Origin: JAICMB01 sp035295125
GTDB lineage: Bacteria; Acidobacteriota; Terriglobia; Bryobacterales; Bryobacteraceae
NCBI GenBank assembly: GCA_035295125.1
Contig: DATGJP010000088.1
Coordinates: forward strand, 163,239-227,238
Direction of reading: 5' to 3'
DNA: 64,000 nucleotides
Below, piece by piece: positions 50,062 to 59,970 of the stretch; within the stretch, counting starts at the first letter, position 1, and each line of letters begins with the position of its first letter. Made by a program: the position numbers and the translations under genes. A model generated the notes under the pieces. The model was not told the origin of the DNA and searched no databases. It was given only the letters and a program-made list of their open reading frames with translations.

Positions 50062-52563
50062 TCACTCCCAACGGAGGGCGTTCATGGGATCGATCACGGT
50101 CGCTCGCCGGGCTGGAATATACCCGGCCAATAGCGTCACCGCTGCGATCCCCAATGAGGCCGCAGCCATGGTCAGCAGGTCGGTGGACTGAACTCCGAAG
50201 AGCTGAGCTTGTATGACGCGCGTCACGGCGTACGCCGCGATGAGTCCAATCGCGACGCCGGCGCCCGCAAGCGTCAGCGTTTCCCGAAGGACCATCCACA
50301 CCACGGAACCTCGACTGGCGCCCAACGCCATCCGAATCCCGATCTCACGAGTGCGGCGCGACACCATGAATGCCATGACGCCATACAGGCCGAGAGCGGC
50401 CAACAACGTCGCCAGCGCGCCGAAGACGGTCGAGAGCGTGGCCAACAGGCGTTCCGTGAAAAGTGAGGTCTCAACCTGGCGGTCGATTGTGCGCATGTCG
50501 AACATCGGGACATTGGCGTCCACTTCCGACACGGACGCACGAAGCATGTTGAACACCTGCGTCGGGTTGAGGGCGGTGCGAACATAGACGGCGCCGCCCT
50601 GCGCAGAGTCGAGTTGAGCGCTGGGCATGTACAGTTGTTCAGGAGTCTCTTCGCGGAGGTTCTCGTATTTCGTGTTCGCCACAACGCCCACGATTTGAAT
50701 GTCCAGCTTGGTTCCCGGATCGATGCCCATGCCGAGATGACGGCCGATGGGGTTGGCGCGCCCGAAATATCGGTCGGCAAACTTCTGATTCACGATGGCG
50801 ACTTTGGGCGCGCCCGCGTCATCGCGATCCGTGAAATCGCGACCCAGGAGCACCGGGATCTTGAGCGTTTTGAAAAACCCCGGGCTGCAGAATTCCTCGT
50901 AAGGGTCGGGCCGTTCATCCGGCCTGGTCGAGTAGCCTTCGATGGTCACCCAGGTGTCCCAGCGGGTGTTTTCGAGCAATGGAACCACCGCGAATGCTTC
51001 AGATTCCACGCCCGGAAGGCTCGCCAGGGATGCGTGTAAGCGCCGAAAGTATGCGCTGGTGCGATTGAGGTCGTAGCCGCTAAGCGTCGGATCGACATCG
51101 AAGGCAAGCAGATTCTTTACTTCGAAGCCGGGGTTCAGGATCTTCAGATTGCGAAGACTCTGGACGAAGAGCCCAGCCCCGATCAAGAGCAGCAGGGAGA
51201 GCGAAACCTGCGCCACGATCAGACCCTTGCGCAATCGGGCCGAACCTCCGTGAATGACCGCACCAGCCTGATCTTTCAAGGTGCCGGCGACGTCCGGTCG
51301 CGTCGATTGAAGCGCGGGCGCTAATCCGAAGAGTGCGCCAGCGAGCAGCGAGACGGCGAAGGTGAATCCGAGAGCCGTCCAATCCGGGGTACTCGTGAGC
51401 GAAAGAGGAGTGCTTCTTACCGGCAGCAGGTCGAGCAACCCGCGGTCGATCATCACTGCAAGTCCAACGCCGGCGGCACCGCCCAGGAACGCGAGTATGA
51501 GGCTTTCCAGAACCAGTTGCCGGATGAGTTGTCGACGTCCGGCGCCGAGGGCAAGACGGACGGCGATCTCGCGTTGCCGCGCCGAGGCCCTGGCGACCAG
51601 CAGATTGGCGAGGTTCGAACAGGAGATCAAAAGCACCAGCCCTACGATGCCCATAAGGGCGAAGAGCGGTTTCGCGTAGGTGCGTCGCAGGTTGGAGCGG
51701 CCTCGCGCGCCGGGCATCACCTCCATCCACATCCGCAAGAAGTCCTGTTTCGCGCTGGCCGACGCTTTCACGAAGGGCTTTTCGGTAACTTCGCGGCTCA
51801 GGATCTGGTGAAAGAGCGGCTGCAAACCTGCCTGTGCATTCTCCATCGTCATTCCAGGCTTCAGGCGGCCGAAGACTTCCGTCCAGCGATTGCGGTCATC
51901 ATTCAGGCGGTTGAAGCCGAGGCGCGGTAAATCGTCTTCCATTGTGATCGGAATGCGAATTTGGGGCGCTCGTCCCGGTTCGACGCCGTCGAAGCCTGCC
52001 TGGCTCACCCCAATGATCGTGAGCGCCCGGCCATTCACCACGAGCTCCTTACCCACGATGTTGGGGTCGCTGCCGAACCGTGCTCGCCAGTAACCGTAGC
52101 TCAGTACTGCGAGCGGATGGGCGCCTTGCATGAGGTCGTCGGACGCCGTGAATACGCGCCCGATCGCCGCGCCGATGCCCAGCACGGGAAAGTAGTTGCC
52201 TGAGACGAAGTCAGCGCCGAGGAGTTCGGTCCGCCCCTCAAACGAGGCGCTTACCGTGGTCGGAAAGGTGCAGAACATGCCGCTGAAGACCTCGTTTTGG
52301 TCGCGGATCTCCCGGTACATGGGATATGAGAGCCGGTCGGATCCGATGCCGGCGCCGTAATGTTTGCCGCGTCCAGCCAGCATCACGAGTTGCTCGGGGT
52401 TCCTGACCGGCAGCGGCTGGAGGATAAGCTGATCGATCAGTGAGAAGATGGCCGTGTTCGCACCAATGCCAAGTGCCAGGGAAAGCACCGCTACGGCAAG
52501 GAAGATGGGCGATTTTCGAAGCGTTCGCCAGGAATAGCGGAGTTCTCGCGTCAGGCCGGGCAT
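50062..52563 (-). CDS. MacB/FtsX-like orphan permease (ADOP family), tandem copy 2
   Basis: An 833-residue twin of the permease that follows it. The two align from end to end without large gaps, with long identical runs such as RDFTDRDDAGAPKVAIVNQK against RDFNDRDAAGAPKVAIVNQK. ATG 52563 is chosen over the TTG at 52566. The domain order is the same: first helix, MacB domain, FtsX block (QREIAVRLALGAGRRQLI), second MacB domain, final FtsX block (TREIGIRMALGASRGSVV). It would be the first gene of a two-permease transcript. Substrate unknown. Confidence 0.9.
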   Translation of the reverse strand: MPGLTRELRYSWRTLRKSPIFLAVAVLSLALGIGANTAIFSLIDQLILQPLPVRNPEQLVMLAGRGKHYGAGIGSDRLSYPMYREIRDQNEVFSGMFCTFPTTVSASFEGRTELLGADFVSGNYFPVLGIGAAIGRVFTASDDLMQGAHPLAVLSYGYWRARFGSDPNIVGKELVVNGRALTIIGVSQAGFDGVEPGRAPQIRIPITMEDDLPRLGFNRLNDDRNRWTEVFGRLKPGMTMENAQAGLQPLFHQILSREVTEKPFVKASASAKQDFLRMWMEVMPGARGRSNLRRTYAKPLFALMGIVGLVLLISCSNLANLLVARASARQREIAVRLALGAGRRQLIRQLVLESLILAFLGGAAGVGLAVMIDRGLLDLLPVRSTPLSLTSTPDWTALGFTFAVSLLAGALFGLAPALQSTRPDVAGTLKDQAGAVIHGGSARLRKGLIVAQVSLSLLLLIGAGLFVQSLRNLKILNPGFEVKNLLAFDVDPTLSGYDLNRTSAYFRRLHASLASLPGVESEAFAVVPLLENTRWDTWVTIEGYSTRPDERPDPYEEFCSPGFFKTLKIPVLLGRDFTDRDDAGAPKVAIVNQKFADRYFGRANPIGRHLGMGIDPGTKLDIQIVGVVANTKYENLREETPEQLYMPSAQLDSAQGGAVYVRTALNPTQVFNMLRASVSEVDANVPMFDMRTIDRQVETSLFTERLLATLSTVFGALATLLAALGLYGVMAFMVSRRTREIGIRMALGASRGSVVWMVLRETLTLAGAGVAIGLIAAYAVTRVIQAQLFGVQSTDLLTMAAASLGIAAVTLLAGYIPARRATVIDPMNALRWE

Positions 52564-52655
52564 CAATGTATAAACGGTGGCAGCGTAAAAAAGTTAGTTG
52601 CCAGGGCGTCCACCAGGGGTCGCGGGGACACTGCTCAATTGAACGAAGGCTCGTG

Positions 52656-52704
52656 GTCCCTCGCTGAGATCCAAAGGCCGGCTGGAAGCCCGCTCCACCT
52701 TCCA
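52656..52704 (-). repeat. Dispersed two-hairpin repeat, copy E (partial, inverted)
   Basis: On the minus strand this reads GGAAGGTGGAGCGGGCTTCC, then AGCCGGCCTTTGGATCTCAG, then CGAGGGAC. This lines up with the first half of copy A (GGAAGGGTGGAGCAGGCATT and onward). The second hairpin is absent. It lies between the tandem permeases and the divergent ligase gene. Confidence 0.55.
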
Positions 52705-52769
52705 CTTTCTCGTAAGCTTCGCTCTCCTGGCATTGCTAGAAGTAGCGATGACGGGTCATAATTTCGTTC

Positions 52770-53630
52770 GTGCCCCTCCCTGACTGGATTGAGCCGATGG
52801 CCGCGACCCTCACCCAGGAGCGATTCACCGGACCGGAGTGGGTCTTCGAGCGGAAATTCGATGGCATTCGACTACTTGCGTTCCGAGACGGGGCGGCCGT
52901 CAAATTGTTGTCACGTAACCGGCTGCCTCAGAACTGCCCCTCGGTGGCCAACGCGATTGCTTCGTTGGCTGTCCAGGAAGCGATTCTCGACGGCGAACTC
53001 ACCTGGGCGCATACGGGCGTTGCCTATCACGTTTTCGACATGGTTTGGCTCAATGGCCAGGATCTCACGACGCTTACGCTTGAACAACGGCGCGCGGCTC
53101 TCGATTCGATCGTCCTTGCTCCGCCTTTGTACAGAGTCGCGTTACTGGCCGGGCCGACGCCATGGGAGATTGCGTGCAACGAAGGTTGGGAAGGAGTGAT
53201 TGCGAAGCGCCGCGATTCCCGATACGAGCATCGCCGCTCGCCGCATTGGTTGAAGATGAAGTGCGAGGCGTCACAGGAATTCGTGGTTGGTGGATTCACG
53301 GATCCTCAGGGCAGTCGCATAGGCTTGGGCGCCCTGCTCGTCGGGTATTTCGAAGAGAATGAGTTTGTATTCGCAGGGAAGGTTGGAACGGGATTCGACA
53401 CGAAGCTATTGCTGGAATTGCGCGCGCGGTTCGATGCCATCGAGATTTCAAAATCGCCATTCACAAAGGCCGTCGGTCTGCCGCGAATTCGGGTGCACTG
53501 GGTCACGCCCGAGGTTGTGGTGCAGGTCGCCTTCATCGAATGGACGGCACATGGGAAACTCCGGCACTCGCGCCTGCTTGGGATGCGCACGGATAAACCG
53601 GCGAGTGAAGTAGTGCGAGCGACACCGTGA
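52770..53630 (+). CDS. Stand-alone ATP-dependent DNA ligase (LigD ligase-domain type)
   Basis: A 286-residue ligase with a GTG start. The nucleotidyltransferase lysine is K29 in ERKFDGIRLL (motif I, KxDGxR). Further motifs are ILDGELTW (III), HVFDMVWLNG (IIIa), EGVIAKRRDSRY (IV) and HWLKMKC (V). An OB-fold domain follows to the end (EFVVGGFTDPQG; VVQVAFIEWT). The size and order match the ligase portion of LigD, the bacterial non-homologous end-joining enzyme. A polymerase of the same system is encoded separately at 56145-57056, with a permease gene between them. No Ku gene is in the window. Confidence 0.92.
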   Translation: MPLPDWIEPMAATLTQERFTGPEWVFERKFDGIRLLAFRDGAAVKLLSRNRLPQNCPSVANAIASLAVQEAILDGELTWAHTGVAYHVFDMVWLNGQDLTTLTLEQRRAALDSIVLAPPLYRVALLAGPTPWEIACNEGWEGVIAKRRDSRYEHRRSPHWLKMKCEASQEFVVGGFTDPQGSRIGLGALLVGYFEENEFVFAGKVGTGFDTKLLLELRARFDAIEISKSPFTKAVGLPRIRVHWVTPEVVVQVAFIEWTAHGKLRHSRLLGMRTDKPASEVVRATP

Positions 53631-53704
53631 TCACGCAGTTTTCACCTCGGCGTCCCCGGGTCTTCGATTAGAATTAACAGAGCCGTGCCAGGAGGAGCCG
53701 AACC

Positions 53705-56113
53705 TTGCACCAGGACATTTCGTTCGCAATACGGCAGCTGCTTCGAAACCGCACGTTCGGTGTAATCGCCGTTGTCACGCTTTCGCTTGCGATCGGAGCC
53801 AATACAGCCATCTTCTCGGCGGTTGACAGCGTACTGCTGCATCCACTCCCTTATCCAAATTCGGATCAGCTTGTTTCCGTGGTGAAGAATTTCAGCCGCT
53901 TCTCGAGGGTCAAAGTCCCCATCTCTCCGCCCGAGGTGCTCGATTTTCGCAAGATGGCCACGTGCTTCTCAGCTCAAGGAGCCGTCGACAGCCTTGGTAC
54001 TTATACGCTCACTGGCAATGGGGAACCGGAAGTGGTTCCGCTCATGCACGCGACGGCCAGTATTTTTCCAATGCTCGGCGTGAAGCCGCTTCTTGGTGGT
54101 TTCTTTGGCACGGAAGCCGAACAGCTTGGCAACCACCATGTTGCAGTGATCTCGGAAAGACTCTGGCAACGGCGATACGGCTCTGATCCCGCGATCATCG
54201 GCAGGAACATCGACATCAATCAAGAAAGCTATCGTGTGGTCGGCGTCATTGCTCCGATTCTGGAGTATCGTCTGGCAGCTGATATTTGGGTGCCATTAGC
54301 CTTTTCACCGCGCGACCTCACCCCGCAACTCCGTGCGTTTCAGTACGTCGATTTCATCGGGCGGCTCAAGAAGGGCAGGACACTACAACAGGCCAGATTA
54401 GAGTTTGAAAGCATTGCTGCGCGGCTGCGGCAGCAGTATCCAAGGCAATACGAGCAGAGCGGCTTCTCCCTGGATGTGGATCCTTTGAAGGAGAAAGTGG
54501 CCGGTGATTTACGGGGCCCGCTTCTGATATTGATGTGCGCTGTGGGCATGATGATGCTGATCGCGTGCGTCAACATGTCGAACTTGCTCCTTGCGCGCGG
54601 AGTGACCCGCCGAAAGGAGATCAGCATTCGCGCAGCTCTCGGCGCGTCGCGCGGCCGAATCACACGACAACTGCTGATAGAGAGCATCCTGCTCGTGTTG
54701 ATTGCAGATGCGGTAGGTGTCTTCCTGGCTGTATCGGGGCTGGGCCTGTACGGCCAGTTCGGACCTGCCGGGCTAATAAGCGGCGCGCGTCCGGCTCTCA
54801 ATGTCTGGGTCCTAGCCTTCTCAGTTGTGTTGTCGGCGAGCGCATCCGTCTTGTTCGGTTTAGCCCCTGCTCTCGAAGCATCTCGGGCCGATCTTAATGA
54901 ACCTTTAAAGGCCAACTCGCACGGTTCGACGGTGGGAAAGCTTTGGCTGCGCCAGTCGCTCGTTACGCTGGAGGTCGCGCTGTCGCTCATGTTGTTGATC
55001 GGCGCCGGGCTGTTGACGCGCAGTTTCGCTCGAATGGAGCACACGAACCCTGGATTTAACGCCAATGACGTGCTGACCGCCGAGCTCTATCTTCCAGTTG
55101 CGGAGTATCGTAAACCGGAACAAGTTAGGGCATTTCAGGAAGCATTATTGAACAGGCTTGGTTCGTTGCCGGGCGTGACCGTTGCCGCAGCCGCAGACGA
55201 TCCGATGCCGTTCTCCGGTCACTTCGCGGGTGGTGACATTGAGGTTGTCGGCCGCGCTGCCGCTTCCAATCGGCCGATACCGGTAGTTTTTCAAAGCCGG
55301 GTCACGCCAGATTATTTTCAAGCGATGGGCATTCCACTTGTAGGCGGGCGGTATCTCATTCCTGAAGACAACCAGGAGTCTGTCCGTGTGGCGGTAATCG
55401 ATAAGACGCTGGCCGAACGATTCATTCCTCACGAGAATCCGCTCGGGCGTCACATCCTCACGCGGGATCGCCTGGAGTGCACAATCGTAGGTGTTGTCGG
55501 AGCTACGAAGTATAGAGACTTAACTGCGCCACCAGAACCGGTGATTTACCTTTCCGCCTGGCAGTCACCCGGCGCCTCCATCAGCCTGGCGCTTCGCACG
55601 GCGATCGATCCCCTATCGGTGCTCCCCTCGGTGCGAACGACGGTAACCGCGCTCGATCCGAACGTGCCGGTTGCGCATGCTGCGACCGTAAACGAGCGCT
55701 TGGCCGATTCCGTTCGACGGCAGCATTTCTCGATCCAGTTGATGGTGACATTCGCTGCCATTTCCGCGCTGCTGGCCGTAGTCGGTATCTACGGCGTACT
55801 GGCGTACATTGTCGATCAACGACGCCGCGAACTCGCGATTCGCAGTGCATTGGGAGCGCTTGCCAGCGACCTGCGAGGCTTGGTGCTGCGGCAAGGAGCC
55901 CTGCCCATCGGCATCGGCATGGCGTTAGGTATCGGCGGGGCAATCGCGCTCTCAAGGGTCCTGAAGAGTTTTCTTTATGAAGTCAGCCCTTTTGACCCGG
56001 CTGCGTTCGTAACGGTATCAGTAGCTTTGGCGGCCGTAGCATTGGCTGCTATGGTAGTTCCCATTTATCGAGCAACAAACGTGGATCCGCTCGAAGTGCT
56101 CCGGTCCGAATAG
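53705..56113 (+). CDS. MacB/FtsX-like orphan permease (ADOP family)
   Basis: An 802-residue short-form permease starting at TTG 53705, supported by AGGAGGAG eight bases upstream. The first membrane segment reads FGVIAVVTLSLAIGANTAIF. MacB domains and FtsX blocks follow (RKEISIRAALGASRGRIT; RRELAIRSALGALASDLR), ending in the usual VDPLEVLRSE. It is more diverged from the tandem pair than they are from each other. It stands between the two NHEJ genes on the same strand, 74 bp after the ligase and 31 bp before the polymerase, so all three may share a transcript. Partner ATPase and substrate unknown. Confidence 0.9.
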   Translation: MHQDISFAIRQLLRNRTFGVIAVVTLSLAIGANTAIFSAVDSVLLHPLPYPNSDQLVSVVKNFSRFSRVKVPISPPEVLDFRKMATCFSAQGAVDSLGTYTLTGNGEPEVVPLMHATASIFPMLGVKPLLGGFFGTEAEQLGNHHVAVISERLWQRRYGSDPAIIGRNIDINQESYRVVGVIAPILEYRLAADIWVPLAFSPRDLTPQLRAFQYVDFIGRLKKGRTLQQARLEFESIAARLRQQYPRQYEQSGFSLDVDPLKEKVAGDLRGPLLILMCAVGMMMLIACVNMSNLLLARGVTRRKEISIRAALGASRGRITRQLLIESILLVLIADAVGVFLAVSGLGLYGQFGPAGLISGARPALNVWVLAFSVVLSASASVLFGLAPALEASRADLNEPLKANSHGSTVGKLWLRQSLVTLEVALSLMLLIGAGLLTRSFARMEHTNPGFNANDVLTAELYLPVAEYRKPEQVRAFQEALLNRLGSLPGVTVAAAADDPMPFSGHFAGGDIEVVGRAAASNRPIPVVFQSRVTPDYFQAMGIPLVGGRYLIPEDNQESVRVAVIDKTLAERFIPHENPLGRHILTRDRLECTIVGVVGATKYRDLTAPPEPVIYLSAWQSPGASISLALRTAIDPLSVLPSVRTTVTALDPNVPVAHAATVNERLADSVRRQHFSIQLMVTFAAISALLAVVGIYGVLAYIVDQRRRELAIRSALGALASDLRGLVLRQGALPIGIGMALGIGGAIALSRVLKSFLYEVSPFDPAAFVTVSVALAAVALAAMVVPIYRATNVDPLEVLRSE

Positions 56114-56144
56114 GCCCGGATTCCGGCATTCCCGCTTTCCTGCC

Positions 56145-57056
56145 ATGGGCACCGATGGTTTGGCGAACGAAATAGCACGGGGGGCAGCCTTGATCACGCA
56201 TCCGGAAAAGGTCCTGTTCCCCGACGATGAGATAACGAAGGGAGAGCTGGCTTCATACTACGAGACAATTGCGCCGGTGATGTTGCCGCACATCCAAGGG
56301 CGTCCCGTCACGATGGAGCGTTATCACCGAGGCATCGGCGCGGCTGGCTTCTTTCAGAAGGATGTCTCGAAGGGCTTTCCGGATTGGTTGGAACGCGCGG
56401 AAGTCCCTAAAAAAGGAGGCACCGTTCATCATCCGCTGGCGAATGACACCCGATCGTTGCTCTGGATGGCAAACCAGAACAGCATCACGCCGCATGTTTG
56501 GATTTCACGCGTGCCCGATCTGTTTCAACCCGACATCTGCGTCTTCGACCTCGATCCATCAGCGGATGACCCGGACGCACTTCGCGCTGCATCCCTTGAG
56601 TTGCGCGAACTTATGGCGGAATTGGGGCTGAGAAGCTGGGTAAAAACGTCAGGCTCGAAGGGCTTCCACATTGTTGTTCCGCTCGATCAACAGGCCGGTT
56701 ATGACGAGGTCGCGAGCTTTGCGCACCATGTTGGCCGCCTGATGGTGCGTCGCGCGCCGGACCGGTTTACGCAGGAGTTCCACAAGGTGGATCGCGGCCA
56801 TCGAATTCTGGTGGATACCGGACGCAACTCGTATTCCGCGACGTTCGCGGCGCCCTATGCGGTGCGCGCGAAACCAAGTGCACCGGTGTCGGCGCCGTGC
56901 ACATGGGAAGAAATCGAGCGTGGAATCGCCAATCCTCGGGCTTTCACGCTCCGAACGATGGCCAACCGAATCGCGGAGGTCGGGGACGTATGGGAAGACA
57001 TGCTCCACCAGCAGCAACCCTTGCGACCCGCGTCGGAACGTCTGAAGAAAATGTAG
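56145..57056 (+). CDS. Stand-alone LigD-type DNA polymerase/primase domain
   Basis: A 303-residue archaeo-eukaryotic-primase-type polymerase as found in LigD. Markers are the N-terminal HPEKVLFPDDEITKGELASY, the 5'-phosphate binding region GAAGFFQKDVSKGFPDW, the metal-binding FDLDPSADD with its DxD pair, SGSKGFHIVVPL and DTGRNSYSATFAAPYAVRA. It has neither a ligase nor a phosphoesterase domain, so end-joining functions are split over separate proteins here. In NHEJ it fills gaps with ribo- or deoxynucleotides before ligation. It lies 31 bases after a permease gene that separates it from the ligase gene. Confidence 0.92.
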   Translation: MGTDGLANEIARGAALITHPEKVLFPDDEITKGELASYYETIAPVMLPHIQGRPVTMERYHRGIGAAGFFQKDVSKGFPDWLERAEVPKKGGTVHHPLANDTRSLLWMANQNSITPHVWISRVPDLFQPDICVFDLDPSADDPDALRAASLELRELMAELGLRSWVKTSGSKGFHIVVPLDQQAGYDEVASFAHHVGRLMVRRAPDRFTQEFHKVDRGHRILVDTGRNSYSATFAAPYAVRAKPSAPVSAPCTWEEIERGIANPRAFTLRTMANRIAEVGDVWEDMLHQQQPLRPASERLKKM

Positions 57057-57096
57057 CGTTGTAATGCTTTAGGAATGTCTGGCCAGGCGCTTCAGG

Positions 57097-57673
57097 ATGG
57101 CGCCCAGGGTGGACCTGTCCGGACTGGATTCCAGTCGCGCGACGAACGTGTTTGACGGCCATACGGTGTACTCCATTGTGCTGGAGGTTCCCGATTCCGA
57201 ACTGCTGCCCAACGGGTCCGGCAACCGGCGGATCGTCGTTTGGGCAGTGTCGACGCTCGCCACCGATGCCGGCGGTTGGCGCTCGATCAATCGCGTCGGT
57301 CTTCCCATGTTTCCGCCTCTATTCACTAAATTCAACGAGGATTTGGTGAACCGTCTCAATGAGGGACACGCTTCGGACGACCTGGCGAATTAAGGCGATC
57401 GCCGGCGTGGTCAGGGCGAATGGAGCCGCGGAAGACCCCTGCGCGTATGGCGAGGCAATCGCACGTCGGCTCTTTCCGAACATTCTTCCCCATGAAGTCG
57501 GGACGTCCGCGGTGTTCGGGTTAGGTGTCTGGAACGGCCGGTCTATGACCGATAATGCTCCGGATGTCATGTTCTCGATCGCGACGAATACGCCGATTCA
57601 CATTGGGATCGGCAAGGAGTCCCTAACGTCAAAGCCCTCGAACGTCTTCACATACGTTCCCGCCGCAGTTTGA
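57097..57673 (+). pseudogene. DUF4331-like remnant, frameshifted
   Basis: Two overlapping frames give one continuous homology pattern. Frame one (57097-57393) reads RATNVFDGHTVYSIVLEVP, IVVWAVSTLATD and INRVGLPMFPPLFTKFNED. The second frame (from about 57359 to 57673) continues with AIARRLFPNILPHEVGTS and NGRSMTDNAPDVMFSIATN. Both parts match the C-terminal half of DUF4331 proteins. The shift near 57385 and the missing N-terminal half with its signal peptide mean it is probably a gene fragment. A sequencing error could explain the shift but not the missing start. Confidence 0.55.
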
Positions 57674-57762
57674 ATACCGCCGGTCGACTTCAACCGATAT
57701 CAGTCGCGTAAAATACTTAATATCAGACCGCAATACTTCATGATCGAATTCGTAGCCCGCGG

Positions 57763-59967
57763 ATGCTGCTGGTCCACTACAGGGCTGCCAGGTTTTGCGA
57801 GATCGGCATCTTGAGTACAACGCCCGAACCCAAGCACATTCAGAGATTTAGGGTCAGCGCGACATTTAACGCGGATCCGCTGCAGCGGGTCCTCGAGTTT
57901 TGGGCGTCCGTTCTGGGCGCCCTCTCCGATATCGATTTCGCACCATACAACCAGCCGCTCCAGACGCTGCTGAATCACACCAGCGTGTTCGCGCAAAACC
58001 GCGACGGTGTCAATGCGCTGCTGGTTCGGTGGGAGGATCTCGGGCAATTTGCGAGCCATGGCGAAACGGCACTGGCGCAGATTGAAAACAACGCGAAGGA
58101 ACTGCTCCGGGCGGTTCGCGGCTATTCCGAGACCGGGGCGCCACTACTGTTTTGCGTTTGCCCACCCTCAACGCCGTTTGCGAAGCAGTACCAGGCTTTC
58201 CTGAATCGACTGAACGAACTTGCCGCGGCGAGCCTTGACGACGTGCCGGGTGTTCATCAACTCGACCCCGGAAGCATCGCCCAGTGGTATCAGGTTGAGT
58301 TTTGGGACAACCCGCACGGTCATGAGCTCGGACGGATACCGTACACCGAACTGTACTTTGTTGCGCTGGGCACGGCGATTGTCCGGCTGGCGCTGTCGAT
58401 CCATGAACAGCCCTACAAGGTCATAGCGCTCGACTGCGACAACACGCTCTGGAGAGGGATCTGCGGGGAAGACGGACCGGACGGCATCACTGTCGATGAT
58501 TCGCGCCTGGCGCTGCAGCGCAACATGCTGGCGCAGCGCGAGGCGGGTATGCTTCTGACGATTGCCAGCAAGAACAACGAGCGGGATGTCATTGAGACGT
58601 TTGCCGCCAATCCCGCGATGCCCCTGCGGCCGGCGCATTTCGCCGCTCGGCGCATCAATTGGGAGAACAAGTCCGTTAGCCTGGCATCAATCGCGGCGGA
58701 ACTGGATCTCGGGCTGGACAGCTTCATTTTCATCGACGACAACCCCATGGAGTGTGCCGAGGTGAAGAACGCGCTTCCCGAAGTGCTCTGCCTTGCATTG
58801 CCGGACGAAGATGACGCGGTCGAACGATTCCTGCAGCATGTTTGGGCTCTTGACCATCCGGTGCTCACCGAAGAGGACCTGCACCGGAATGCTTACTACG
58901 CGCAGAGCCAGCAATTTGGAGAAGCGCTGCGGGGGACCGCGAATCTGAGACAGTTTTACGCCGCGCTGAATCTCCGCGTGGAAGTAAAAGAACTGGGTAA
59001 GGCGCAACTGGCGCGCGCCGCACAACTCACACAACGTACGAATCAGTTTAATGTCAGTTCGATTCGGAGAACCGAATCCGAATTGTGGACGCTGGCACAG
59101 TCAGGTCATACGTGTCTTACGGTGGAAGCCTCGGACCGATTCGGCGATTACGGGACCGTTGGCGTTGCTATCCTGCGCGAAACGGGCAAGGATCTCGTGA
59201 TTGACACGTACCTGCTGAGCTGCCGGGCGCTCGGCCGAGGCGTCGAGCACTGGATGATGCGCGAAATCGGCCGCATAGCCGTGGAGCGCAGCCTCGATAC
59301 GGTGGTTGCACGGCTGCTGCTCTCTGCCAAGAACTTGCCGGCGCGGCAGTTTCTTGAGAGCATCGGCAGCGGATGGCAGGAACAGGCTGAGGGCGGATTC
59401 GTCTTTCGCATTCCCGCGGCGGCCGCCGCTACGGTCGAATGGGAGGTGGACGCAGCGCCTGCACCGGCAAGCCCGGCAGCGAAAACACGGCGCGGCAGAA
59501 CGCGGACGAGGTTGATCGATTATGAGCGGATCGCTCGAACACTTGCGACCCCCGAACAAATTCTCGAAGAAATGCGACGGACGCGAATTTCGCCGCGCGG
59601 AACCCTGTCGGCGAGCAATCCACCCATAGGCGAAACCGAAACCCGATTGGCGACGATTTGGTGCGACCTGCTTCAAACCGCTGCCGTCAATCGCGATGAC
59701 AACTTCTTTGACCTGGGCGGCCATTCGCTGCTGGCCGTCATGTTGCTCGTGCGGGTGAAGGAAGCCTTCGATGTGGAACTGCCGATCGACGATGTCTATT
59801 CATCCATCATGACGCTGTCGAGCATGGCGGCTGATATTGACGCGCGAGCGTTGGGTATCGGCGATCAGGATGAATATGCTTCTCTGCTTGCAGAAATCGA
59901 AGGGCTTACGGATGAGGAAGCCCGGGTCTTGTTAGAGGAGGAACGATCGGGAACGGACGGGCGGTGA
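57763..59967 (+). CDS. FkbH-like HAD protein with C-terminal acyl carrier protein
   Basis: A 734-residue protein. The N-terminal ~210 residues are the usual FkbH N-domain (RVSATFNADPLQRVLEFW). A HAD domain begins with DCDNTLWRG (about 224-232, the DxDxT active site) and SFIFIDDNP. A GNAT-like domain follows (DRFGDYGTVGVAIL), and at residues ~625-700 there is a carrier domain with DNFFDLGGHSLL, whose Ser (about 655) would take phosphopantetheine. FkbH enzymes load a glyceryl unit from 1,3-bisphosphoglycerate onto a carrier protein, here on the same chain. The tail (LLAEIEGLTDEEARVLL) resembles tails of NRPS/PKS proteins. Start may be ATG 57763 or TTG 57811. First gene of a tight operon. Confidence 0.9.
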   Translation: MLLVHYRAARFCEIGILSTTPEPKHIQRFRVSATFNADPLQRVLEFWASVLGALSDIDFAPYNQPLQTLLNHTSVFAQNRDGVNALLVRWEDLGQFASHGETALAQIENNAKELLRAVRGYSETGAPLLFCVCPPSTPFAKQYQAFLNRLNELAAASLDDVPGVHQLDPGSIAQWYQVEFWDNPHGHELGRIPYTELYFVALGTAIVRLALSIHEQPYKVIALDCDNTLWRGICGEDGPDGITVDDSRLALQRNMLAQREAGMLLTIASKNNERDVIETFAANPAMPLRPAHFAARRINWENKSVSLASIAAELDLGLDSFIFIDDNPMECAEVKNALPEVLCLALPDEDDAVERFLQHVWALDHPVLTEEDLHRNAYYAQSQQFGEALRGTANLRQFYAALNLRVEVKELGKAQLARAAQLTQRTNQFNVSSIRRTESELWTLAQSGHTCLTVEASDRFGDYGTVGVAILRETGKDLVIDTYLLSCRALGRGVEHWMMREIGRIAVERSLDTVVARLLLSAKNLPARQFLESIGSGWQEQAEGGFVFRIPAAAAATVEWEVDAAPAPASPAAKTRRGRTRTRLIDYERIARTLATPEQILEEMRRTRISPRGTLSASNPPIGETETRLATIWCDLLQTAAVNRDDNFFDLGGHSLLAVMLLVRVKEAFDVELPIDDVYSSIMTLSSMAADIDARALGIGDQDEYASLLAEIEGLTDEEARVLLEEERSGTDGR

Positions 59968-59970
59968 TCT

